DNA from: Parapristionchus giblindavisi
Taxonomy: Eukaryota; Nematoda; Chromadorea; Rhabditida; Diplogasteridae
Assembly: GCA_943737045.1 (NCBI GenBank)
Contig: CALSFV010000301.1
Span: 310,001 to 374,000 of the forward strand
DNA: 64,000 nt
Reading direction: 5' to 3'
Part shown: in pieces, positions 1 through 8,014 of the stretch
How the letters are laid out: each line of letters begins with the position of its first letter
Numbering within the stretch: the stretch's first letter is position 1
Position numbers and translations under genes: made by a program
Notes under the pieces: model-generated
What the model was told of the DNA's origin: nothing
Seen by the model: only the letters and a program-made list of their open reading frames with translations
The model's database searches: none

Positions 1-9
1 ATGACAGGT

Positions 10-506
10 CCGAGGTCGCGTCACTAAAATCAACGCTTTTTTGCATTTCTCAAATCCTCTGAAACTTGGGTCATTTTTAGACACATATGGGTGCAACAAA
101 ACGCGCATAGAAGAAAAGTGCACTTTTTCCGATTAGGAAAGTTACGTCACTTTTTCATAAAACCGACCGCCCCGCACCGGCGCATGGTCGACAAATGACG
201 TCATCAACTGGGAAATGTTGCCCAAGATCTCCTCTTTCGATGCTTTTTTTGAAAAAATTTCTATCATTATTTTGAACGGAGTTATGATCATTTTTCTGAC
301 GCACACTCGAGCCAAAAATACCGTACCTGCCAACTTTGACCTACCGCTACTCGAAAATGAGAGCAGATATGCAAATTCGGCCAACGCAGTTCGATAGAGC
401 ATCGTTCAAAGTACTTAATCTGAATTTTTCATGGGGTCGAAATTTCTATGTCCGCGGACCCTCCGAAACGGTCGATTTTCTCGCGATTCCTCTCATATAT
501 TTACCT
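10..506 (+). repeat. Partial copy of the IR2 arm repeat
   Basis: This segment is closely similar, in the same orientation, to the right arm of IR2 (about 15,313-15,829) and in reverse to the left arm (from 13,034). Shared landmarks are the GAGGTCGCGTCAC start, the ACACATATGGGTGCAAC block and the ATTCCTCTCATATAT end. Similarity stops near base 10 on the left and near base 506 on the right, so this is either a solo arm fragment or the end of an element extending beyond the window. It differs from the other copies at many more sites than they differ from each other, so it is an older copy. Confidence 0.85.
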
Positions 507-942
507 AAATATTTACTAATTTTTCGTAATATTCGGTAAATTATGTCTAAATCAGTTTGCCTACGAAATGCAGTCCATAATTCTCATTTCGTTCTGACAC
601 CGCTAGTCGAGAGGTGGACACATTTACTCAAAAACGAGTGGTCCAATAGGCAGATGTTTTTCCTCCCTTATATCTATTCGATAGGGTAATTCAAAAACTA
701 TTTGAGATGGAATATCTACCATCATAGTTTTTTTCCCCCAGAATGGAAATATCACGTCTTCGTGATTATGATTCCTTATCAATTCTGGGTGAATCGCGCA
801 AGTCTATCTATCGAGTTAAAAGGGAAAATGGTCTCGAACCCCTCTGGTGATTGTCATCAGGTACTTGTGCAAAGTACCAACACTTCGTATGATAAATCTC
901 ACCGGATTCGGGGTTTTTTCTGAATCCGATGTACAAGTTCTA
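507..942. other. Non-coding AT-rich stretch, no gene seen
   Basis: I see no convincing exon, RNA gene or transposon here. The only structure is a small hairpin at 903-928, with stem CGGATTC/GAATCCG and a loop holding a T6 run. On the + strand it loosely resembles an intrinsic terminator, but that has no meaning in a eukaryote. Short open frames are not supported by splice signals or composition. Confidence 0.6.
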
Positions 943-1196
943 CTAAATAGTTGAGAACCCTCAGCTAGAACACAATATTGATTCAGCGAGATCATGGAAT
1001 ATATGCTGCGCTAAACATAGCTATCCAAGTATCACGTCCTTAAAATTAATCTTGAGCTATTTAGCCGAGACGAATGAATATAAAGAATATTCAACACCTG
1101 TTTGGGGGATATAATACTTTGTTATAAATATGACAAAATAGTCGAAAAAACCTTGGATAGGAATTTGTCAGAGATTCATGAAAAGAATCTTTAATA
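943..1196 (+). repeat. Diverged direct duplication, copy 1
   Basis: This is the first copy of an old tandem duplication about 356 bp out of phase with the second copy at 1299-1549. Shared blocks in the same order are AATAGTTGA, ATTGATTCAGC, GAGATCATG, ATGCTGCGC, CGAATGAATA, ATTCAACACC, TTGGATAGGA and GATTCATGAAA. The copies differ by many substitutions and small indels, so the duplication is old. Neither copy holds a long open frame or recognisable RNA. Confidence 0.75.
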
Positions 1197-1298
1197 TTGA
1201 TCTCGAAATCCTATGATATTCCTCACCAACAGAACGAAAATGCGCTTTATCAGTTTCTGGGATGGTGTTGAGATCTCTGAGTCGAAGTCACACGCTCT

Positions 1299-1549
1299 AT
1301 TGAATAGTTGATCACTCACAACTAGAATAAGACATTGATTCAGCAACGAGATCATGATAAGAATGCTGCGCAAATCCTAAATATCCAGTAATTAATCTCG
1401 AATTAAAGCCGAGTCGAATGAATAGAAAAAGCATTCAACACCATTGAAAGATGGCGGCTAATATATATGTCTTATTATGATAACAACAAAGAGATTAGAA
1501 AACTTGGATAGGAGTTTGACAGAAAGATTCATGAAAGGAATCCTTTTTA
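1299..1549 (+). repeat. Diverged direct duplication, copy 2
   Basis: Second copy of the 943-1196 repeat, in the same orientation and order of conserved blocks, ending at the GATTCATGAAAGGAATCC block. It carries GATGGCGGCTAATAT near 1449, which copy 1 lacks. The intervening 1197-1298 shows little similarity to the flank of copy 1. Confidence 0.75.
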
Positions 1550-2161
1550 AATCACCACCAAAGGCAAAATACTCCTTATTGTACACCATTACAACATTGG
1601 AGATATCATGGTATTAGAATCCATAGAATCTTGGGGTGATTCTGTTTAACTCACGTTGAAACAGTTTATGCTGAATTTGACAACATTTGGTCTATGCTTA
1701 CCAAACCGTAGCAGAAATTTCTAGTCCAAAAATGGTCGCAATTGTCAGAATAATGGCTCTCGTAAACATTTCTATTTTCGTGCAAGAGCCACATTCAGCG
1801 AAGTACTTCCATATCTAAGAAAGTGTTTTATGTTCTATTACTTCTATAGAATAGATAATTAGAACAAAATGAAGGATAAAACAGATGTTTATCTCATTAC
1901 TTTCCTCTATACAACCGCATAGATCGGTTTCATCTTGAACGGTTGCGCGATAGATAAAAGAAGTACTTGCTCTTTTCGGGTAAACAAATTTGTACCTCCT
2001 AAACAAGAGCAGTTTCAATTAGCAGCGCTAAAAGGCTAGAATTTCCTCTATGAAATCCTCGAACTCCCCCGATAACTCGAGCATTTCTACTAAACAGAGG
2101 GAATTTAAGACAAAGATATCAACCAGAATACAGTAAAGTAAAGGTTGTCTTTGAAAAAGCC
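1550..2161. other. Non-coding stretch, no gene seen
   Basis: AT-rich sequence without a long open frame, splice pattern or repeat I can recognise. It lies upstream of the coiled-coil gene and could hold distal regulatory sequence, but nothing in it shows that. Confidence 0.5.
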
Positions 2162-2264
2162 TTTTGATTGATTGAGCAATGAAATATAATGTTATATTTT
2201 GCTAGATAAACGAAGTTTATTGAAGTAAAATATTTATTATAAGTCATTGCGAAATCAATCAAAG
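2162..2264. mobile_element. Small MITE-like inverted repeat (about 103 bp)
   Basis: The ends are imperfect inverted repeats of about 20 bp: TTTTGATTGATTGAGCAATG on the left and a copy of its complement, CATTGCGAAATCAATCAAA, on the right, with two or three mismatches. The interior is very AT-rich and includes a small hairpin (AAATATA...TATATTT) near 2182-2200. It is too short to encode anything, so it would be a non-autonomous element. No target duplication is obvious. It lies about 340 bp upstream of the predicted gene start. Confidence 0.55.
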
Positions 2265-2590
2265 CCCTCCACACCCACCCTTGATTGATTTATAGTTCAA
2301 AACAATGAAATGGCGGCTGCAACGATTCATTTCTTGTTCAATTCTTTCCGTATTCTTTTCATCGTTTCTCTTCATTTCGATGTTCGTTGTATTTTGATCC
2401 TCGAATATACAGAAATCCTCTCGTGTTAGGTGTATCGACTCATGTTCCTTTCATTATGTTTTGAAATACTGATAAAGAGTTCTGATGGAAGTATCATATC
2501 GTATGAATCGATGGATAATGTTTTGCCACGTACTGTAATAATACAGTTATCTTGACAAGCGAAGACTATTATCGAGATCATTATAAGTAT
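2265..2590 (+). promoter_or_regulatory. Probable upstream region/outron of the coiled-coil gene
   Basis: This interval lies between the small MITE and the splice acceptor in front of the predicted start codon. It holds no exon I can support. By position it should contain the promoter and, if the gene is trans-spliced, the outron. I see no definite promoter element, so the label rests on position only. Confidence 0.35.
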
Positions 2591-2610
2591 TATTTTCCTC
2601 AGGCAATATG
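2591..2610 (+). promoter_or_regulatory. Splice acceptor directly before the start codon
   Basis: TATTTTCCTCAG ends at 2602 and the ATG of the coiled-coil gene is at 2608, six bases further on. A U-rich acceptor just upstream of a start codon is the layout expected for spliced-leader trans-splicing in nematodes. It could equally be the end of an ordinary intron in a 5' UTR. This site is the reason for choosing the 2608 start. Confidence 0.5.
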
Positions 2611-5600
2611 GGTAAGTTTGATCATATCGGTGAAGATGTTTGTAGCCGTATACGTGCCGCCGAGGATATCGAAACTGTTCGAGTCATCCTTGCTGTGGTA
2701 GATGGTATTATTGGTTGATATTGATTGATTCAGGGTCGAGCTCGAATGGTGCGTGAAGGCATGGAATCGGATGAGTTGGCTGAAGTTGATAAGGTCTACG
2801 AGGATATGATTGCAGGAAGTCCGTTGCTTATATGCTACGTTAACCTGAAACATGTCTAGATGCAGTGCCTGCTTGTTTAGGAAGATCTTACATTAGCTTG
2901 CCATATTTTGGCGTGGATTCTTTGAATTCACAGTGCTAAGCCCAATCACTGTGGACATTATAGTGTCGTATAATCTATCACGGAACGAAAATTTCGGAAA
3001 AATGATTTCACTTAAATTATATCTTTATGTTTCAGTGGAGAAGAAATTGCGTAGAGACGCACGCCGCCGTGAAGCAGAGATAGTCCAGACAAGTGAGTGA
3101 CATACTTTTTCCTTCTTGATTATGCATTGTCATTATTGATTGATTTGGAGAACTGCGCAAGATGCGTGAGGAAGTGCGAGCACGTTGGGACGCACAGGAG
3201 AAGATTCTGATAAAGCTGCATGCAACGAGAGACGCGAAGAAGGCAAAACTCGCTACGTTACTCAAGGATAATGAACGGTGGGTGAAACGGGATATCAACT
3301 GGTTGGAAGGAAACATCGTGGATATGCAATTGGGGGGATAGGCCGTGATCGTTCTTCCGATAATTACATCACACAATTCCTCTATTTCTTGCTCATTCCA
3401 ATACTTTTGACTATTTATTTCACAAAGAAGGTCGATGCCGTTATCGGAAGAAGAACCAATTCTTGTATTGATATAAAATGTATCAATAATTGAATGGTAT
3501 TGAACAAATTTCGTTTCAATTTTGTTCAAAATTCATTTAAAAAAAAATCTATATTGCAGTCTTCGTGGTGAAATCAAGGACATGAAAGAACTTCATGTTC
3601 TCAATCAGGAGAGAATTCGACTCGATACGATCGCGGTACGGTATTTATTTTGCTGCTGAAAATCAATAATTTTAATTTCAGCTCTAATCTCGTAGACCAG
3701 ATATTGAACAGACAACCGCAAAGGTGAGCTTTCAATAAATCAATAGTTAGAAAGTTACTATGGTATTCGTTTGAGGCACTCGAACAAGTTGCCGATTTCG
3801 AACAGAAGATGGCGAATGCTCCTTGGCGGAAGGAGATGGAACAGGTAGACTACGATATCATGAATCAATAATGATTGTTGAAATTGAAAATACTACGGTA
3901 TTATTGTTTAGCAAGCGGCTGAGCGTCGAGAGATCGAGGCAGAGATTGCACAACTACAGGCTGATATCAAAGCTTTCGATGATGAAGAGGAACGAGAACG
4001 AATTGTAGGTATTGATTGATTATATAAGAATACCAAGTTTCATAAGTTTTCATAACTCCATGTTCGAGTAATAACCGATTTTCCAATTTTAGACCAGGAT
4101 TTTTTGTTTTGATCTCATGGCTTACTATGTTACCATCATTTCCCATTCCTGGATCTTTGATATGTTATGTAAAAATGGACGGGCTATCCGAATATCACAC
4201 TTATTTGGACCTGCTAGGTGTCATTCATAGTGATATCATGTGAAATCTAACCCCATTCTAACGCCCGAACGCTGACGCAGGTTCGAATCCGGGTACGGAC
4301 CTAAATTTTTGCCAATTTTTTTTCTGCTCAAATTTGACTTTAAATTATATTTCCATGTGTTTTACCGTGTTTTCACTAATTTATTGTACGAAAAAACCAA
4401 AAACAATATAAAAAATACTAAGAAATCGTATTACTGATATTCGTCATTTTGTATCTTTAGACAGGAAAGCAATCAAGCTGATCTTTCGGGTCAATGTGTG
4501 AAATGTTTCCAGGAATACAACCACAATGTGTTAATGTAATTAAATTAGTTCACTGTTGCGTAGTGATGACGCAATCTAAGTAAACGTTTATGAAAATGTT
4601 TCGTTCTTTAGTGAAAAGTCCTGTTCTTCTGAAACATCGTGAGAGGCATTAGGGCTTTGCAGGCAAAGTATCGGAATATTTCGGATTCAAATTTTAAAGA
4701 AGAGTAATCAGGAGATTTGGGGTGCGCTATTGACATGAAGAACGTGGGACATACGAAGTGGTTACTTGTCAGCGTTTGTTGCCGTATCACGTGGGTTGGA
4801 TTCCCGATTGCAATTTTCTATATTTTTTTCCTTCAAATTCAAAAACTCGCGCGTTTCCCTGGACATCAATGAACTTTAATCTCGGAGATTACTTGTATTC
4901 CGGGGCATCTAAAATATTAGAGATTATTGTTTTTGTATTCAGGGAGATGTGATCTATAGTGTGCCTGACCAGTTTAGTCACGAAAAAACTCAAGAGTCCC
5001 CTTCTTTAAGCAGTAGTGGGGCTGCAAATCCGAGCTCCGAAACTGAAAACTCAGCTTCTAGCTGAGCTAATGACTCTTTGTTCTAAGTACCAAAATGATG
5101 TTAGTAGAAAAGCTCTAGTGGAGGTCCATTGTTTGAAAATTTATGGAGAATTCCGAATAACAGTTATGCGATTTTTTAGTATTTCTGATAATGTTTTTTG
5201 GTTATTTCGGACAATGAATTAGTGAAAACACGGTAAAACACATGGAAATATAATTTAAAGTCAAATTTGAGCAGAAAAAAAATTGGCAAAAATTTAAGTC
5301 CGTACCCGGATTCGAACCTGCGTCGGCGTTCGGGCGTTAGAAAGGGGTTAGATTTCACATGATATCACTATGAATGGCACCTAGCAGGTCCAAATAAGTG
5401 TGATATTCGGATAGCCCGTCTATTTTTACATAACATATCAAAGATCCAGGAATGGGAAATAAGGGTAACATAGTAAGCGATGAGATCAAAACAAAAAAAA
5501 CCTGGTCAAAAATTGGAAAATCGGTTATTTCTCGAACATGTAGTTATGAAAACTTATGAAACTTGGTATTCTTATATAACTTTGGATCCTCTATCGAATG

Positions 5601-7534
5601 GTATATAGCATGCCATGGAAATCACACTTTGATTTTTCGACTTGTGGTAGATCAAAAATCGATAATTCGGGTCAATTTTTCGGCTGAAGCGTATACCGCC
5701 CCTAGGGACTCTAACCATCAAATATGAGTCACCTAGGATGATTTTGAAACATTGTGCCATGCCCCCGCCGCTCTAACGGAGAACGCGTTTTAAACGTCAA
5801 TTTTTACAGGGGGCTTTCCACAAATTTTCGAAAAGCACTAATTTTTCAGGGGGCACCCCCCATGTCGACACCCATGTATTATACAGAATGTGATAAATAT
5901 GAATCAATGGATATCTATTTTAGGCTCTGTTGGATTACGACGACGATTAGGAACCGGACACTCAGAGGACAAGAAAGGTGTGTACCAGGGCTGTGCGGCA
6001 TGGCCATGCCGGTATGCCGAATATGCCGTTTATGCCGGTTTTTTTCATGCCGCTTATGCCGTGCCGAAAACGGCATGAAAATTTTAAATATTTTCGGCAT
6101 AAAACTATGAACTATATCGAAAATTTGAGTATTTTTCAATATTAAAAAAATACGCAAATAAATTTTTTTCCAGTGTTCTTCAGTTTTTTCAACCTGTAAC
6201 TAAATCTTAAACATCTATTAACACATCTTTAGAAAAGAATTTTAATGTTTTCGCCTAAAACATTGAAATGTTGATAAACATCGGATCAATAATGATTTGG
6301 AAACTTATGCCGAATATGCCGTTTTTATGCCGAAATTTGCCGAAAAAAATATTCGGCATATGCCGTATGCCGAAAATATACTCATGCCGCACAGCCCTGG
6401 TGTGTACTTTTAATGCTAATTAATATATCTTAATTGTGTATTGTTTTAGTCACAACCATTTGCTCCTCCTCAAGTGCCTACCGTGCCTCCTCAAGTGCCT
6501 ACCGTACCTCCTCAAGTGCCTACCGTACCTCGTCAAAAGAGTACTCGTCTGCCCCCCGAGTCCACACGAGAACAATGCGAAGCAGGCCAATGTGAACGCG
6601 TATGTCGAACAGCAAGTTGCGTCTATATCTGCACAGGTATGGTATGGTGACCATGCAATGGTCTCTCCTTAGGCGGTGTTACATTTTTCAAAACATGTAC
6701 CAACTACAATTCAAAGGACCGCCTTATCGATCCATTGAATTGTAGTTGGTACTCTAATGTTTGATTGATGTATGTAATGGAGTTACATCTACTGTGTGCA
6801 TGTATGACTTTTCATCCATCCATATTTATCTCAAATCAATAAATAGCGTTGTAATAATTGGGAAGATGATTGTATTCGTAAATGGAGGAATTAATATGAT
6901 CTTTTCATATAGTTGTGTTCATACATGGGCGGGGTACCTGGAGCTCGATTCTACAGGGGGGGGGCATCCGAGCGAAAATGGCTAATTTTACAGGGGGCGT
7001 TCACTTTTTTCCCCAAAAATTTCACTTATACGTCATTTTTTACAGGGGGCAATCCAAAAATTTTCGAAAAGCTCTAATTTTACAGGGGGCATCCCCATGT
7101 CGGCGCCCATGTATAATTGTATTCATTCCAGTCTCCTGCTCACTCCACTACAAGTTCAGCCTCTAACGAGAATTGTGATGATTCATTGAGAGATAACGAT
7201 GATGAGGTCATCTCCTCTGTTCCTCATCCTAATCATCAACAGAATCCTGATGAGAGTGTAGATGAAGGTGCCATCAAATATCATACGGTAGGTCATGGGT
7301 TACTGTAGGGCACCCCAATCGGCGCCCATCAATGATTCCAATGGTTAATTTTCAACTGTTTGTCGTATTAGAAAGTAAACACATTGCTTTTTTGGTGTTA
7401 TGACACGACTTCCTATCTGACAAAATACTCATTGTGACCAATTGCAGTTTGGATAATCTTTGATCTCTATCTTTGATCTTTGATCTTTATTACAGGTTGG
7501 CGAGGATGACTCACTGATCATGACGGTTCCTTAA
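2608..7534 (+). CDS. Uncharacterised 12-exon coiled-coil protein with proline repeat (left copy)
   Basis: I do not recognise the family. Exons chosen by reading frame and splice signals: 2608-2697, 2734-2818, 3036-3092, 3151-3277, 3560-3640, 3696-3723, 3776-3844, 3912-4008, 5924-5979, 6450-6636, 7132-7287, 7496-7534, with phases matching throughout. The product would be about 356 residues. Roughly 60-210 is charged, helical and coiled-coil-like (e.g. EKKLRRDARRREAEI, ERREIEAEIAQLQADIKAF). Roughly 233-256 holds three PPQVPTV-type repeats, and the C-terminal quarter is Ser/Asn/Asp-rich, ending SLIMTVP. No signal peptide or membrane segment is seen. One problem: a C6 run at 6552-6557 in exon 10 shifts the frame, and one C fewer restores it. 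Exon 2's donor is weak. Introns 3 and 6 end in GAG rather than a pyrimidine-rich acceptor. The stop TAA is exactly the inner end of the IR1 arm. It may be a gene or a recent pseudogene. Confidence 0.55.
4020..5579. mobile_element. Foldback element with about 430-bp terminal inverted repeats
   Basis: The arms are about 4020-4448 and 5149-5579, inverted and roughly 90 percent alike. They begin TTATATAAGAATACC and end with its complement, and enclose about 700 bp without a supported gene. Each arm contains GGTTCGAATCC (4280-4290; complement at 5308-5318), which resembles a tRNA T-arm or Pol III B box. No transposase is seen, so it would be non-autonomous. It sits in intron 8 of the coiled-coil gene, immediately after the GTATTGATTGAT donor region. 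The terminal TTATATAA palindrome hides any short target duplication. Confidence 0.75.
5793..5882 (+). repeat. ACAGGGGGC-containing repeat, copy A
   Basis: This shares with 7030-7114 the ordered blocks ACGTCA, TTTTTACAGGGGGC, AAATTTTCGAAAAGC, a second CAGGGGGCA and CCATGTCG..CCCATGTAT. It lies at the 3' end of intron 8, about 40 bp before exon 9. It may be the end of a larger, decayed element. Confidence 0.6.
5986..6399. mobile_element. hAT-type MITE with 8-bp target duplication (414 bp)
   Basis: The ends are perfect 16-bp inverted repeats, CAGGGCTGTGCGGCAT and its complement. They are flanked by an exact 8-bp direct repeat, GTGTGTAC, at 5978-5985 and 6400-6407. CAGGG termini with 8-bp duplications are the signature of hAT elements. 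The inside is filled with TATGCCG-like short motifs near both ends and has no coding capacity. It inserted exactly at the 5' splice site of intron 9 of the coiled-coil gene, so the target duplication reproduces the donor sequence on both sides of the element. Confidence 0.9.
6697..6752 (+). repeat. Short hairpin (18-bp perfect stem) in intron 10
   Basis: GTACCAACTACAATTCAA at 6697-6714 is matched by its exact complement at 6735-6752. The stem can extend inward by three more pairs past one mismatch, leaving a loop of about 12 nt. It lies in an intron of the coiled-coil gene. It is about the size of a small MITE or a minimal pre-miRNA-like stem, but the stem is shorter than most miRNA precursors. 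An identical hairpin is in the right arm. Confidence 0.8.
6945..7114 (+). repeat. ACAGGGGGC-containing repeat, copy B (with extra motifs)
   Basis: ACAGGGGG occurs four times here, spaced irregularly, each usually after a T-rich run. The segment 7030-7114 is a copy of 5793-5882. It ends CCATGTCGGCGCCCATGTAT about 15 bp before the acceptor of exon 11. A related fragment, GGGCACCCC..CGGCGCCCAT, follows the exon at 7308-7330, so the repeat may once have continued across this area. Confidence 0.55.
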
Positions 7535-7744
7535 TCGGTCGACCTTTCCAAGTACACATTCATTGGGAAGACTAAGCTGGATCAGATGGAGATATCGATT
7601 AGAGGTATTCATTCATTATTATGTATTCTATTTATGGATTCAGTTTTGGTCAGGTGTCATTTTAAACTGATCTTTGATCTCTGTATCCTAGGATTTGCAT
7701 TTTTTATATATTATTTTTTATTCTAATCGATTGAATAGTTTTAG

Positions 7745-7909
7745 TTGAACAAGAAGACCAGAATCAATCCTCGCCATCTTCAACTTACCGTCCGCAACGA
7801 CGAGGAGCTAAACAAGCTCATGGCTGGAGTCACCATCGCTCAACGAGGTGTTCTTCCCAACATCAACACTGTTCTTCTCCCCAAGAAGACCGCCGGAGAA
7901 AAGGAATAA
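7745..7909 (+). pseudogene. Histone H2A, C-terminal fragment (54 codons)
   Basis: Read from 7745, the frame gives the last part of H2[43 protein letters not shown] and the end AGEKE, then TAA at 7907-7909. In a nucleosome this part of H2A covers the end of the histone fold and the docking region. H2A is normally about 126-130 residues, so more than half is missing at the 5' end. The frame is closed by TAG at 7742-7744, within TTTTAG, which also resembles a splice acceptor. Unusual residues are Asn for the usual Ala/Ile before PRH, Arg in IAQR where GG is normal, and AGEKE for GGDKE. It is probably a truncated pseudogene. A spliced terminal exon of an unknown fusion is less likely. Confidence 0.85.
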
Positions 7910-7949
7910 ACGCCTCGCTTAGCACTCACGGCTAAACCCAGAACCCAAC

Positions 7950-7965
7950 GGCCCTCTTTAGGGCC
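7950..7965 (+). terminator. Histone mRNA 3' stem-loop
   Basis: GGCCCTCTTTAGGGCC forms a 6-bp stem with a 4-nt loop, 41 nt after the H2A stop. It is flanked by CCAAC before and ACAAT after. This is the 3'-end element of replication-dependent histone mRNAs, bound by SLBP. Its presence shows the fragment came from a canonical histone gene at DNA level rather than from a polyadenylated retrocopy. Confidence 0.85.
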
Positions 7966-8008
7966 ACAATCCTATACCAAATCAAGTTTGATCTCAAATA
8001 TGTCTATG

Positions 8009-8014
8009 AATAAA
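8009..8014 (+). terminator. AATAAA polyadenylation signal
   Basis: AATAAA lies 44 bp downstream of the histone stem-loop, in the sense orientation. It could serve read-through histone transcripts or the coiled-coil gene. A single hexamer in AT-rich sequence is weak evidence. Confidence 0.35.

Larger units (their letters stand above)
2849..7534 (+). repeat. IR1 left arm of a 4.69-kb inverted duplication
   Basis: The reverse complement of this segment is found at 8107-12793 at near identity. Paired coordinates sum to 15,641-15,644 all along the arms, so indels total only a few bases. Differences I saw are a handful of single changes, a G9 versus C12 homopolymer (near 6956 and 8677) and a cluster of five changes at 3165-3191. 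The left arm is probably the source, because the gene it carries continues outward into unique sequence (exon 1 and most of exon 2 at 2608-2818), whereas the right copy is cut off. Confidence 0.95.

Noticed and set aside
142..402. 86-codon frame repeated in three IR2 arm copies (142-402, 13,122-13,382, 15,473-15,733)
   Set aside because: The frame persists in all copies, but the opposite strand is equally open, many differences change the protein, and no domain is recognisable. This fits recent copies of a non-coding repeat better than a gene.
3032..3529. 165-codon minus-strand frame (and its right-arm counterpart at 12,113-12,535)
   Set aside because: It runs antisense through exons 3-4 and an intron of the coiled-coil gene. 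The + strand has matched splice sites and frame, so this is a shadow.
4255..4300. tRNA gene ending in GGTTCGAATCC
   Set aside because: No matching 5' acceptor strand, D arm or anticodon arm upstream, and the T stem is itself mispaired. It is only a T-arm-like motif inside a foldback arm.
6436..6672. 78-codon frame with LLKCLPYLLKCLP repeats over exon 10
   Set aside because: It is the shifted frame of the PPQVPTV repeat. The phase carried from exon 9 and the protein-like composition favour the other frame for the first half of the exon.
7745..7909. Functional histone H2A gene
   Set aside because: The N-terminal tail and most of the histone fold are missing and the frame is closed just upstream. 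Only a 3' fragment with its stem-loop remains.
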